Source: Parastagonospora avenae f. sp. tritici 18332-5 (Eukaryota > Ascomycota > Dothideomycetes > Pleosporales > Phaeosphaeriaceae). Taken from it: DNA of 64,000 nucleotides. A program made the position numbers and the translations under genes. The stretch covers positions 28,036 through 92,035 of the forward strand of contig JAFJTR010000106.1 in the NCBI GenBank assembly GCA_022559985.1, read 5' to 3'. This document shows, in pieces, positions 22,031-33,883 of the stretch (its first letter is position 1; every line of letters starts with the position of its first letter). Under the pieces are notes generated by a model, which searched no databases, was not told the origin of the DNA, and saw nothing but the letters and a program-made list of their open reading frames with translations.

Positions 22031-22716
22031 ATGGGCTGGTTTTCCTCAAGCCCAAAGGACGAGGGAGGGCCAGCAAAGACTTCTGGCGGCGCATTCGAAC
22101 AGCCCAATCGATCGAACCGGAAACAATGCTACGCAGCACGCGACGCCTTTTTCGAGTGCCTCGACAAGAACAATGTCTTGGACAGCATAAACACAAAATC
22201 GGGCAGAGAGAAGGCACAGACATTTTGTGGTCAGCTGGATCAAGACTTCGAGAAGAACTGTGCACATAGTTGGGTGAGTCAAGTCGGTTATTTCTGACAG
22301 CGGGGTGACTCGAATCGTGAATGTTGCGAATCCCAGTCTACCGGGATATACTTGGCAAACATGAGGGGATCGACAAGGAGCTGGTGAACGCAATACGAGG
22401 CTCAACAGCAGTTGCGTGTACGTTCACGCTGGTGTATGCGCAAGCTGCCTATGGGTCCTTGTCCTTCCCCTCATGCGAACCAGAAACCAGGGTGTTGGAC
22501 GCAATGGCACTGGTGGACACTGATTTGCATTCACGAGCGGGATCTACCTTGTCACCACCACACTTTCGGGGTGAGCGTCCGGCTGACTAGTCACAGGTTG
22601 AGTACTTCAAGAAGCAGCGGGTGGTCAACTACCAAAGAGAGCAGACCATCAAGCGGATAGAGTCCCAAGGCGGCGAGATCGTCGCACCGCAGCTTCCCCT
22701 TCCGGGCCAGAAGTAA
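22031..22716 (+). CDS. COA6: Cytochrome c oxidase assembly factor 6
   Basis: Exons 22031-22273 and 22597-22716, 120 aa. COA6 is a mitochondrial intermembrane-space protein that helps deliver copper to COX2 during complex IV assembly. The twin-cysteine signature is complete: Cys-X9-Cys in CYAARDAFFEC and Cys-X10-Cys in CGQLDQDFEKNC, followed by HSW joined to VEYFKKQRVV across the splice, as in the family. The intron (22274-22596) is 323 nt, long for this window; donor GTGAGT, acceptor CACAG, phase 0. Frames inside the intron add nothing recognisable. The N-terminus MGWFSSSPKDEGG is typical of fungal members. Confidence 0.92.
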
Positions 22717-23851
22717 ACGCAGACTTGAGCGAATCCAGTAATGCCCTTTTCACGAATCCTGTACATTATGTATACTACAGTACATTAGACTGCAAGCCAG
22801 CGACTCGGTGGCGGGCTGCAAATGCAAGATTAGCGCCTTGCAAACAAAGTTTGGCGCGCATCCACACCCCTCCTCCCCCTCAGCAGTTCGCAAGTGTAAA
22901 CGTAGGTGTTCATCCGGCGTATTCCACCGCGCACACACAACACGCCTCCATACGAAGTTGGACCTGACCTGATCATGATTCTGCACAATTTGCTGCGAAT
23001 GTAATAGTCCAGCAGGGGCCCAGTAATCATGGTGCATAATGTCGTCACTAGCGCTTTTGCGCAAACAACTCGTGTGCAGGATCAGGAACAGGAACAACCG
23101 GAGAAGGGCAACATCGACCACCTTGCATGTCCTCACAAAGTGAAAGCAAGGACCGAGGCAAACAACGGAGCTTTTCTGTCGAATCACGCATGCTGGGTGC
23201 CTCGCAGTAAGGCCGTCAGGGCTGACCCCAGCGCCTTCTTCTTGCAGGGCTCCGAGGAGGTTGTGTCACGTAACACTGAGCATGAGACACACCGCACATG
23301 CCGGCAATTCCATTCAACCTATCTGTGCCGCGTTGGATGTAATTCTCCTGTGCTCGCCCGTTTTACTGTTTCAAGACGCGCGCCTGGGCAGTACAGGATT
23401 TTTTGCTTTTTTTTCTTCGCCAATCCGTCATCGAGTCGTGGAGAACTATGCCCAGGCGAACCATGCGGGACGAGAAGGGAAACCCGATCGAACAAGCCTC
23501 CAGGGCCTCGAACCTTGTTCCTTTTTTTCCTTCATACCCACCTTTTTTGCTGAAAAAGTCCTGACAAATGTTTGACCGCGGGACTCGCGATAGCGCCTGA
23601 TGGTTACCAAATGCTTGTGACGGTGTAGGAATACTGATTGGCTGGTGCGTTGCAGCAAGGCGCAAGTCGCAGATAGCCGAGACGTCTTAATGAGATCTAT
23701 GGTAGCGTGCTACCGGTAGTGGCCCCCACATGCGCCACTGACAGCATGCATCCTGATGCGACCCCACCTTCGGAATAATAGGCAAGTGTCTGTGTGTGTG
23801 CGTGTGTGCGTGTGTGCGTGTGTGTCTGTGTCTGTGTTCTCATGATTCATT
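22717..23851. other. 1.1-kb intergenic region with GT microsatellite
   Basis: Lies between the 3' ends of COA6 and the PARG-like gene. No supported gene. The T-rich blocks near 23400 and 23520 and the GT repeat at 23787 are the only notable content. Confidence 0.45.
23787..23836. repeat. Imperfect (GT)n microsatellite
   Basis: About 50 bp of alternating GT interrupted by GC and CT steps. It ends about 15 bp beyond the stop codon of the PARG-like gene, so it is read as CA repeats in that gene's 3' UTR. Confidence 0.9.
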
Positions 23852-24795
23852 TCACCAGCCGTACTTGGTGGGAAACAGCGTCTGGGGATCGAATTCTTTC
23901 TGGAAGACTTCGAAATCCGGCGCGCATCCTTTCAGCGGCGTGCCGACCATGCTGCTGTCGATGGCGAAGACGACGTCTTGGAATGCGCCGTGGAACTCCT
24001 CTTCTTCAAACAGTAGCTTTCTCCACATCCGCGCTACCTCTGTGGCCGGGTTGCGGAAAATTGGCCCTAGCCCGAACGCCCCCAACACGAGGTTCCTGTG
24101 CCCGCAGTACGAGGCAATTCGAAGAACGGCCCGCATCTTCTCCTTCATCAGCTCCTTCTCTTGCGCGAACGAGTACTTTGTGCCCGACTCGTCCAGCTTG
24201 GGCCGGCGCACTGGCGCAACAGAGATGACGGGCAGCGAAGCAATCTCGTTGAACGCAGCATAATCCTGTTCGGGGCCACCTCGAAAAACAACTGTGTGAA
24301 CCGTTAGAGATGGGCGGCACGTGGATGCCCGGGCTGTTTCAGCTTACAAACTTGCGGAGAGTAGATGCCGCCTTTCTGGGGTATCGGGTAGAAGTTTTCC
24401 TCGCGTCCCATTTGGGCATTCCAGGGCATGGTGAGTGCGTGAACGAGGTTGCTCCTCCGCGCGAAGCACTCTTCCGGTGCCATCAGCCCTGACTCCCAGT
24501 CTCCCCCAGCCCGCTTCTCGTTGGCCACGTTTACCACCGGTATTCGTCTACAGTCTGGATCTGAGTTGGCTAGGCTCTGGTACCAGCCCAGAGCATAGGT
24601 CACCGGGTCACCTTCCATGACGGCAACTCTTGTCCGTTGTGACGACCGCTTGTCGACGTTGATCCGTATTTGTGCTGCGTCCGGGTACAGATATGATGTT
24701 TTGGCTTCCCTGATATAGTTCTTCCAGATATATGGCATCCACACTCTTTTTGCCTCGGCAGCTATCTCCGACGGCTTGGGTCTTGAAGGCGCCAT
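23852..24795 (-). CDS. Microbial-type PARG-like protein (DUF2263/TIGR02452)
   Basis: Exons complement(24348-24795) and complement(23852-24291), 295 aa. The 56-nt intron has donor GTAAGC and acceptor CACACAG and joins IYSPQVF to VFRGGPEQD in phase 1. Fold features: DPVTYALGWYQSL, VVNVANEKRAGGDWESG, MAPEECFARRSNLV, ENFYPIPQKGGIYSPQV, then a C-terminal macro-like part (HRNLVLGAFGLGPIFRNPAT, EEEEFHGAFQDVVFAI). These follow the order of microbial PARG proteins, which remove ADP-ribose. The usual signature is Gly-Gly-Gly, 6-8 residues, Gln-Glu-Glu; here it is AGGDWESGLMAPEE, with the third Gly as Asp and the Gln as Pro. The Glu pair is kept, so activity is possible but not certain. The ATG at 24795 is preferred over 24960 because the extra residues look like translated leader. 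Confidence 0.85.
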
Positions 24796-26057
24796 GACAG
24801 GCGCGAACGGCGCAAGTAGAAAGTGAATGCAAGAGTCAGGTGAGCGACTGTCTATAATGTCTAAAGCGAAGCAATCCAGAATCGAAAGTGAGAAAGAGTG
24901 GAGGAGCGGCTGGCACGTTTGAGAGCTGGGGCCCCGGCCGGTAAAAGGGCAGTATATCACTTGCTCAGGTGTTCAAGGGCGTGATAAAGCAACTAAAATA
25001 TAGACTCAGATCGAGCCGCGTACTAGCTTGGCTCCATGTTCGATGCGCCGAGCACAGAAGCGGTATACTTCTGCGCAGAGCAAGCTTCCCGTGCTTCCTA
25101 CAGGGTTTCGGGCATCGTAGCTGCACGCCGTACTAACGCTTGAGTCGTGACCATGTGCAATTTAGGGTAGGCACAGGGCTACAGTTACCCGGAAACAGCC
25201 GCGCGCTGTGTCTGGTGGCTTCCCCTGGTGTGTGGAGGCAAATGTCAAGTCCCAAGATCGCAACGCTGCCAGGGACCCGCAGCCACAAAAGGACGTGTGG
25301 GAGCTGAGTTTGCTGGAGCAGGGGTGGTGGTTGCCAGGATCGATCGTCCAGACCTCTAGGCGATCTGCATAGACCGTATCGGTGAAAGCATCTCAAAAGA
25401 GATCTGGCGGCGCCCACCAGCTCTCCCGATGATGACAGCTGCCTCTGAGATCCTGCACATGTAGCGTTGAAGCGGTAGCGTCGGCACTACGATCCGGGAT
25501 GCAGGGTAAATGCACCAGTTCCTGTGATCGGATGGAAGGCTGGCTGTTCGAAGAGCGAGACTCTTCACCGCCGCAGAGTCGTACACAGCGGCACTACGTA
25601 GCGAGCATATCCGCAGCAGCCGATGCAGTAACGAGTCCACGGTTTGCATCCGCTTTTGTACGTTGTCAGGGACCAGGGTTGCGCAGCAGTCCAGATGTGG
25701 CGCTCGAATCGGTGTGCATTTTGAATGTGGAGAGGCAGAAGGCCTGCCGGACCAATGGGAGAGCCAGACGAACCCAGGCGGGCCACCGTCCCATTGCTGC
25801 TGTGATACGCGATTTAGATCTGGTGCATAGGTCAGGCCAGGATCTCAGCGTTTCAGAGTGTTCAGCAAGGGCTTGATGTGTGTTACCCTAGACGACATGA
25901 CGACGGATGCCGAGTGCCTTCAATTTTGAGAGTAGGCGGTGATAGTGGCCCGTGCACCGCCTTCTGTCAAAGTTTCATCACGACCGTTGATATCGTGCTA
26001 CCTCGAGTTTCAACCCACGCTGCGCAGTGGCCGACTCAGCCGTGCCGATTCGCGTAA
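24796..26057. other. 1.3-kb intergenic region, no supported gene
   Basis: Contains the PARG-like gene promoter (leftward) and the AsnRS promoter (rightward). Several short frames overlap on both strands without domains or convincing splice partners. Confidence 0.4.
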
Positions 26058-27812
26058 ATGACCTGGATGCTGCACATTCGAAGGACCGCATTTCGTCCTT
26101 CCTTACTGCGTCGCAGCTGGGGAACGTCTGCCGCAGCCGCCCAAGCGACGTCGCCATGTCATTATCGTTGCAGCTCAACATTCTGCCCGAACAATATAGC
26201 TGAACTGCTGAGACCGTCCCCCTCACAGATATCATCTGCGCGGCCAAGTGCGTCAGACGGTGGTCAATCCCTGACGGTCAACGGCTATGTACGCACTGTA
26301 CGCAAGCAGAAACGCATAGCATTCGCTGCTATTGGCGATGGCTCGACACTGCAGACGGTGCAAGCTGTCCTGCCCCCTCAGCTAGCAGAAGGGTCAGTTG
26401 AACACCCCAGTGCAATCTGTACTCTGCTGACGTGTCAATGACCAGGCTTTCAACTGGCGTTGCAGTAACAGTCAGTGGCAAGTGGACACCATCACAAGGC
26501 CAGGGACAATCTCACGAGCTTCAAGTAGATGACGTCCACATTCTAGGAGAAAACGACGCTACGGTATGTTATTGTCAACCGTCACGGCCCATGTCGGATT
26601 TGTTTCTGAGATGCTCGAGTGCAGGCCTCTCCCATTCAGAAGAAGTACCAAACCGCCGAGTATCTTCGAACAGTTCCCCATCTGCGACCTCGGCTTCCAC
26701 TTAATGCTCTCGTTCTTCGCCTGCGATCTTTAGTTACAGCTCAAGTGACTAGCCATTTTGCCAGGCAAGACTTTGTCCAATGCCACCCTCCAATAATCAC
26801 GTCTTCCGACTGCGAAGGCGCTGGAGAGGTGTTCACCGTTGCACCATATGCAGCATCCACGTCGACACTCGAGCCCGCCAACCAGGCCAAAGAGCGCGAG
26901 GACCATTTCTTTGGTTCTCCAAAGTACCTGACGGTTTCAAGTCAGCTACACCTAGAGGCACTAGCCCAGTCTGTGAACAAGGTCTGGGCTCTATCGCCGA
27001 CGTTTCGCGCAGAAAAGAGCGATACAGCACGTCATCTGAGCGAATTCTACATGCTTGAAGCAGAACTGGCGTTTGTGGATGACCTCCAAGTTGTCATGAA
27101 TGTCGTTGAGGACCTGTTGCGCGCTGTTGCAACCGAATTGCAGTCTTCAGTCATTGGGCAAGAGTTACTCGAGAGCCGAGCACGAGATCAGGGCACCGAT
27201 TCTGCTTCCTTGTCGCGTGATGCACTTGCACAACGCTGGCAGGGTCTCATAGATGGACCATGGCCTCGAATCACGTACGAAGCCGCGTTACAACATCTCA
27301 ACGATGCTGTGAAGCAAGGCAAGGCAGCATTTGAATTCGCACCGGGGCATGAAGATGGTCTTCAGACAGAGCACGAGCGCTATCTGGCTGAAAGCCTCGG
27401 ACACAGTGGACCTATCTTTGTGACTGACTATCCGCGCAACATCAAGCCGTTCTACATGGCGCCATCAGCTGACTCGCAAGTCGAGGGACAGACCCCATCA
27501 ACGGTCGCATGTTTCGACCTGCTCGTGCCAGAGCTCTGCGAGTTGGTCGGAGGCTCCATGCGTGAGCATCGGCTCCCCGAGCTTTTGAAGTCGATGCAAG
27601 AACATGGGCTCCCAACACCAGGCATGGACGAGAGCGAGTCAGAGGTAGCACGCGGCTCTTTGCAGTGGTACGTCGATCTACGACGATATGGAAGCGTGCC
27701 GCACGGGGGGTTTGGCCTTGGGTTCGACCGTCTTCTGTGTTATCTCTCTGGCGTATCCAACATCCGGGATGTCGTCAGCTTCCCACGCTGGCACAAGCGG
27801 TGCGACTGCTAG
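26058..27812 (+). CDS. SLM5: Asparaginyl-tRNA synthetase, mitochondrial
   Basis: Exons 26058-26392, 26446-26563 and 26625-27812; 546 aa. Introns of 53 and 61 nt keep frame (phases 2 and 0). A class IIb synthetase that charges mitochondrial tRNA-Asn. Order of features: a basic, Ser/Ala-rich N-terminus (MLHIRRTAFRPSLLRRSWG) fitting a mitochondrial presequence; an OB anticodon-binding fold (VNGYVRTVRKQKRIAFAAIG, then VSGKWTPSQGQGQSHELQ); QKKYQTAEYLRTVPHLRPR; the AsnRS PPIITSSDCEGAGEVFTV motif; class II motif 2 FRAEKSDTARHLSEFYMLEAE; and motif 3 GFGLGFDRLLCYLSG near the C-terminus. The DCEGAGEVF and HLSEFYMLE texts favour Asn over Asp. An in-frame ATG three codons downstream of 26058 could also be the start. 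Confidence 0.92.
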
Positions 27813-28902
27813 CGAGCGACCCGTGGCAGTGCGGGTTCCTGCACGTCGGTTGCGACAGCCGCAGGTCGACGTAAAGTGATCAAATCGCGCAAAAGACATT
27901 GCCCCGGGGATCGTATGGATGTCGTGTGGTGGGGGCCTCTCAGCAGTTGTACTTGTAAGATAGCAAAGCAACTGTAATCTACTTCCCACTTTGTGTAATC
28001 ACCTAGGATAGGAATCGACGAGGGTGTCTGAAGCTATACACAGTGCTTTACGGTCGCAATCGAAGCCTAGCAATACTGTGCTTCCACCCTGGTCGCTTTA
28101 CTTCGTACTTGGTTGAGAGCCTGCAGTACGATGGAATCACTGGGCACTAGCCCGTTGGACTTCGAGTCAGGCGCTGCGTTGTCTTCAGACTGCTGTATAA
28201 GCACACATTTCTAGACCCCAATCCTTCAGCGGCACGTGGCATGGGCTGGCAACAAATTCTGCGATCGCGATGTGTTTCCCGTCTCGTTCTGTCGTTTTCC
28301 TGAAATATTACAAATTGTCTTGATGTTTGCAAGAAAAGGCGGCGTGGGCGGGGAACGAAACACGGAGATGATCAGATAAGATATCTTCACCGAATTTGTG
28401 CATGCGTTCCCCTCAACGCTCCGGGAGGCACTTCTCCGGTCCGAGCCACGGTGCAATGAAGAAAGTGTCTCCGCGGCTGCAAAACATAATGACAGTAGGC
28501 GATTTAGCAAACGGGATGGCCTTGAAAGTGCGCTGCCGAATAGAGCAAATGACAGCATCAGGAGCGCGATGCAGATGACAATAATGGCTACCGATGCGCT
28601 CATGATGCAGGCAGGAACGTGCTCCGGCATCGCTGCTAACGCGACGACTACGTAGGTAAATTGATGGTGCGGGCTCTCATAGCTGCGCTGCTCATGACGG
28701 CGACGGCGCCTCGGCGCTCGGTTCCAAACTAGTCCAATATGCATTGCTGCGAAAAGTAACTCCAACTCCAAACCCGCCCCATTGACGTCCCATCACTGCC
28801 ACGGCACGCGCAACACGTGCCCTCGATCGCCGGCACCCGTCCTGTCTCTGCACAGCTTCAATCGCAACCCTGGACTCAGCAGCGGCAACTCCTGGCCGCC
28901 TC
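27813..28902. other. 1.1-kb intergenic region, one doubtful ORF
   Basis: A minus-strand frame at 28226-28771 (181 codons) contains one strongly hydrophobic segment (SVAIIVICIALLMLSFALFG) and is divergent to the carrier gene at 28903. It has no family match I recognise and biased composition, so I do not call it a gene. Confidence 0.4.
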
Positions 28903-30224
28903 ATGGCCACCCATGATCGTCCGGCGGTTCCCCTCGAAGAAGAACACGAGTACAGCTCCGCTACACCGCGAATTCTGCAGGAAACAGGTCGCTGACTATC
29001 GCACCAGCTATGAAGCTCTCCCGCCAAACTTTTCCCTCACCGCGAACATGCTCGCAGGCGCGTTCGCGGGTATCGCCGTATGCTCCGGTCTCGCTGTACA
29101 CGTAGACAACAGATGTTAACCCACTGACAGGAGCACTCGGTGATGTACCCGGTCGATCTCCTGAAGGTATGCAGCTGCGGCGACAGCCATTGATCTGTCT
29201 CAGGCAAAGCGCTGACTCCCGGAAGACCAGGATCCAGATTATCAATCCCTCGCCGGGCGCCATGTACAGCGGCATATCCAACGCCATGGTCACCATCTCG
29301 CGCGTGGAAGGCTTCCGGACGTTATGGCGCGGCATCTCGAGTGTTATAATGGGCGCAGGTCGGTATATCAGGCTCCATGGCACTGCAGCAAGGCACTGAC
29401 AGTGCGACAGGACCCGCGCACGCCGTCTACTTCGCATCCTACGAAGCCACAAAACACGCCCTAGGCGGAAACGAGGGCGGCAGCGAAGAACACCACCCTC
29501 TTGCAGCAGGTGCGTAGGATCAATGATCTAACCACTCGAGCTTGTCGCTAACTGGAGCTAGCTGCCAGCGGCGCGGCCGCGACCATCTCAAGCGATGCGT
29601 TGATGAATCCCTTTGACGGTAGGTTTCGCACTCCGCGAGCGCCAGCAGCACTGAAGGCAACCAGTTATTAAGCAGCGGATGCAAATGCACGGCTCCATCT
29701 ACAAGTCGGTACCCCACTGCGCGCGGGAGGTGTTCCGCACTGAGGGCATTGGCGCATTCTACGTCTCATACCCGACCACACTGTGCATGACCGTGCCCTT
29801 CACCGCACTACAATTCATGGCATACGAATCCATGTCCAAGGTCATGAACCCCACCGGACGCTACGACCCCTACACACATTGTTTCGCCGGAGGAATCGCT
29901 GGTGGTTTTGCCGCAGGGCTTACCACGCCTCTGGACGTCATCAAGACATTGCTGCAAACGCGAGGAAATGCTGCGGACGCCGAGCTCCGGAACGTGTCTG
30001 GACTGTGGCAGGCGGCCAAGATTATTCACCAAAGAGAAGGATACGGAGGCTATTTCCGCGGACTGAAGCCCCGAATTATCACCACGATGCCCAGCACGGC
30101 CATTTGCTGGTGAGTGCAGAGCAGGCTGTAATTATGAGATAAATCTGACATGACCAGGTCCGCATACGAAATGGCCAAGGCCTTTTTTATTCGTCGGAGC
30201 ACCGACCCGTCCACATCCATATAA
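28903..30224 (+). CDS. MRS4: Mitochondrial iron carrier (mitoferrin, Mrs3/4)
   Basis: Eight exons: 28903-28949, 29008-29077, 29131-29166, 29226-29358, 29411-29509, 29562-29618, 29665-30109, 30158-30224; 317 aa. A member of the SLC25 carriers that imports iron across the inner mitochondrial membrane for Fe-S and heme synthesis. The three carrier repeats each keep the Px[DE]xxK motif: YPVDLLKT (split between exons 3 and 4), NPFDVIKQ and TPLDVIKT. Other family text: EHSVMYPVDLL, GISSVIMGAGPAHAVYFASY, RMQMHGSIYKSVPHCAREV, YFRGLKPRIITTMPSTAICW. The first exon is 47 nt and exon 3 only 36 nt. The 58-nt first intron ends with a CTGAC branch and CACCAG and yields EEEHDYEALPPNFSL, the conserved N-terminus; an unspliced reading would give a wrong N-terminus. 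Confidence 0.93.
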
Positions 30225-31023
30225 CATCAACTATCCTTCCCATTCGGCAATCCAGCCTCCGCCTCGCAAGGCCGCTCGACAGGACGATTTGTGCATACCT
30301 ACTGTGACGATACATAACGCGACTTTGGGAACGAGAGTCGGACCACCACGCTTTTTCAACATCTAGAGCCAGGCTCGGTGTCGCATTTCGAGTAGCCAGG
30401 TCGACCAAAAGTGATCTTGCGGAGCCATCCAGTTTCTTGGCATAGGCATAGAGGCATTATCGGATTCTGCCACTGGACGGATTGGACCATGTGGCGGCGT
30501 ATGGATTTTTTGAAGCCAGTTTTGAGCGCATATTTCTGGTCAGCGCAGATACACCTGTACCATAGGAGACTTGTTGCGTGAGCGATAGCGACTTTTATGT
30601 TATGAGCAGAAGATACATAGTCCTGGAGGTGCGTAATCGATAAATGATCGCCCTAGCTTAGCCTCAGCCCATCCCGCACTTGCACATGCACTCATCTCAT
30701 GATCCTTGAGACAATCCTTAGCAGTTGGAAGTGTTAGAACATGTGATATATTGCTCAGGTTGGCATAGTAAGGGATCAAGGATACACAGGGCGATCCTCT
30801 GGGTGACAAGCTTTAATACCTAGCAGTGCCGCGCGCGTTGGGCTGGCTCAAAGTTTCCCAGCGCTGGCCGACAACTACGTCACACATCGGCGCGACCACC
30901 CAAGCCCGGCGCATACGACGCACTGAGCCTCAAACACTAGATTGTGACCTCCATGACCGCATTCTCGCGATTCCACAACACATGCCGTAATTTTCGACTC
31001 TCGCGACCGAAGACGATATCGCA
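30225..31023. other. Intergenic, no gene seen
   Basis: 800 bp between the carrier gene and the AAA ATPase gene, both on the + strand. Only short frames without domains. Confidence 0.45.
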
Positions 31024-33630
31024 ATGCGAGCGAACACGACCCAGAAAGCCTACGATGAGGCTTTCCTAGCCTGCTCCACTGCCGTATACTTTGAAGGACA
31101 GGTGAGTCTGATCTCTGAACACGGCGAGAAGGACTGTAAGGCGGACGAGACTGACACTGCATGTTGCAGCACAACGAGAAGGAAGCTTTGCGATCGTGGA
31201 AGACGGCCCTCGACCACATCTACTACCACAATGCCCGACGCAACCCAACCTCGTACCGACCCACATCCTCGACCGAGAAGGCTCTCTTTGAGTCGCTGAG
31301 GCAGCTCGAACTGCAATGCAAGGAGCGCGTGGATTTACTGGAGGCACTGGAAAAGAGTCGCAAAGATTCCAAGGAGAGTCTCGTCTCACCATCACCTACG
31401 CCCGATGCCAACGCTCCAACCCCGCCCCCGCACGGCTACCCACTGGATTCGAGTAGTTCAGATGCTACCTCTGGCTGGCTTGGAGGAGGCTCTATACCTC
31501 CCATGGATTATAGTGACCTTGGAAGGCCACCGCCCCTCCCTCTTCGACCGGCCATGGCTCCGCGCAAGAGCTCCGGTACCGGCTCGATACGTGACAACGA
31601 ACTGACCAAGACTGCGAGCGCATCTACGCTTGCACCCGGAACCACTGGCGAGAAGAAGTCGCGTACACCGTCGCCAGAGAAGAAGGGTAGAATGCTACGG
31701 ACGTTAAGGCCGGGGAGGGAGGGCAAGGCAGCTTCGAAGATGCCCAGTTCGCTGCGGTCGCGACCTGAGGCGTCAAAGGCTGCTACTCAAGCGTGGGGAT
31801 TTGGAACAGCACCATCGTCGAGCAGGCCAGGCTTGGGTCTTCCTACCGCTTCTACAGCCTCGATCAATGCAGCAACATCAAGCAGACCGAGTCTTGGCCT
31901 ACCAACCCATTCCGCAGCGTCACTGAGTGCCGCATCAGCCCGCTCTTCAATGGAAAAGGCGGATAAGCCAAGTGCGCAGTCGGCATATGCAGAGTCGCCG
32001 CAACCGCAGCAACCACAGGCACCATTTTACTTCAAGGCGGGTGAGGGCTCAAATGCCACCGCGTATTCTGTCCCGCCACTTAACAATGGAAGCCGTTCAG
32101 AGCCTGGGAAGGTACCTACTCTCCAACGGAAGGCACCTCCAATTCCGCGGAAGTCAGTAGAGCTTGGTCGGGTTTCGGGCAACCAGAACAATCCTGCGCC
32201 ATTGCCTCCTATCTCAATGCCGTCTTACCGCAAGGAATATAATACCCCCATGAATAAGGTGGATGCGCGTGTTGTGGCAAAGACTGCTGCAGCAAGATCA
32301 CGCATTGAGATGGACAACGAAAGATTCGCACCCCCACAGAGTTCTGCGCCAACGCATCGTGCGGTACCACAGTCGATGAACAATACAAGGTCACGCAACA
32401 CTCGCGGTCGGGATAATCCAGAGCCTGTGGCACTGGAAGATGGGTCAGAGGAGGAGCAACGGTCGCGTATGCCTCCGCCACGTAAGGGAAGAGCTAGGAG
32501 CGACTCGATACGTGCAGACTTACCCCCAAAGCCGTCTTCAGAGACCACCAACTCGGACAAAGAAGAGGAGGAGGAGGAGGAGTCAGACGAATGGAAGAGG
32601 CGGACAGACGAGATTATGCGAAACCTGCCACGAGGCGTCGACAAGCAAGCAGCCCAGCAGATCCTTAACGAAATAGTGATTCAAGGAGATGAGGTGCACT
32701 GGGACGATGTGGCTGGTTTGGAGATTGCAAAGTCGGCACTGAAAGAGACGGTAGTATACCCGTTCCTGAGGCCGGATTTGTTCATGGGCCTGCGAGAGCC
32801 GGCACGCGGTATGCTGTTGTTCGGACCTCCGGGTACTGGAAAAACGATGCTGGCGAGAGCTGTTGCAACGGAGTCGAAGTCGACGTTCTTCGCGATATCA
32901 GCGAGCAGTCTTACGTCGAAATTTCTTGGCGAGTCAGAGAAACTTGTTCGTGCACTGTTCCAGCTTGCGAAAATGTTGGCACCCTCGATCATTTTCGTCG
33001 ACGAGATCGATTCGCTTTTGTCGTCACGTTCTGGGTCTGGGGAACATGAGGCAACGCGCCGTATCAAGACCGAGTTCCTCATACAATGGTCGGATCTGCA
33101 GAAAGCGGCTGCTGGGAGGGACATGAGTGATAAAGAGAAGGAGAAGGGTGATGCGACCAGAGTGCTCGTACTTGCTGCTACGAATCTTCCATGGGCTATT
33201 GATGAGGCAGCGAGGCGAAGATTCGTCCGAAGACAATACATTCCGTTGCCTGAGGATTGGGTGCGGAAGAAGCAGATTCAGACTCTACTCAGCCACCAGA
33301 AGCATGAGCTGGGTGAGGGGGATATGGATCACCTAGTGAGGCTCACTGAGAGTAAGTTTGACCATCCGACTTTCCATGGGGCGAGACGCACTGACTAACA
33401 ACCTCACAGGCTTCTCCGGCTCTGATATCACCGCACTTGCCAAGGACGCTGCAATGGGACCCCTGCGCTCGCTGGGCGAGAAGCTGCTGTCCATGACGAT
33501 GGATCAAATACGACCCATACAATTCAAAGACTTCCAGGCCAGCTTGCAGACGATCAGACCGTCCGTGAGTAAAGAGGGACTGAAGCAGTTCGAGGACTGG
33601 TCGCGCGAGTTTGGTGAGCGTGGAGGATAA
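31024..33630 (+). CDS. SAP1: AAA ATPase of the meiotic clade (Sap1/fidgetin-like)
   Basis: Exons 31024-31101, 31170-33351 and 33410-33630, 826 aa; introns of 68 and 58 nt. The N-terminal ~100 residues form a helical MIT-like segment interrupted by intron 1 (AYDEAFLACSTAVYFEGQ, HNEKEALRSWKTALDHIYYH). A Ser/Pro-rich linker follows to about residue 500, including an acidic EEEEEEESDE run. The AAA domain begins with VHWDDVAGLEIAK, with Walker A GPPGTGKT near residue 575, Walker B IIFVDEIDSLLSSR near 632, the sensor ATNLPWAIDEAARRRF, and the C-terminal FSGSDITALAKDAAMGPLR with a Vps4-type final helix. This order fits yeast Sap1 and animal fidgetin/spastin, which remodel protein complexes or sever microtubules. 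Splicing of intron 2 gives LTESFSGSD where the family often has Gly for Ser. Confidence 0.9.
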
Positions 33631-33883
33631 GTAGATGTGACACTACATTGAGTAAACAATGAGCAATGGGACACATAGCATGCTTCCAATGATGATACAT
33701 AACCAATCAGATGATTCTCGTCTACTATCAAAGTTCGCCGGTGGGTGGGTGGCTCCTTCCTCCTCCGCACCCGCGTGGCTAGCGTGCTTCAACAGAAAGT
33801 ATCTCACCTCACCTCATCGTAGCACCAAACTTCTTCACATCATCTCTCCGCACCATTTGAACACTCGCGAGGCGATAGACGCC

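Noticed and set aside
22321..22590. Possible extra exon inside the COA6 intron
   Set aside because: Direct joining of 22273 to 22597 already gives the complete conserved protein; the intronic frame has no matching text.
28950..28980. 31-nt intron in the mitoferrin gene
   Set aside because: In frame but below the usual minimum length; the 58-nt alternative gives the conserved N-terminus.
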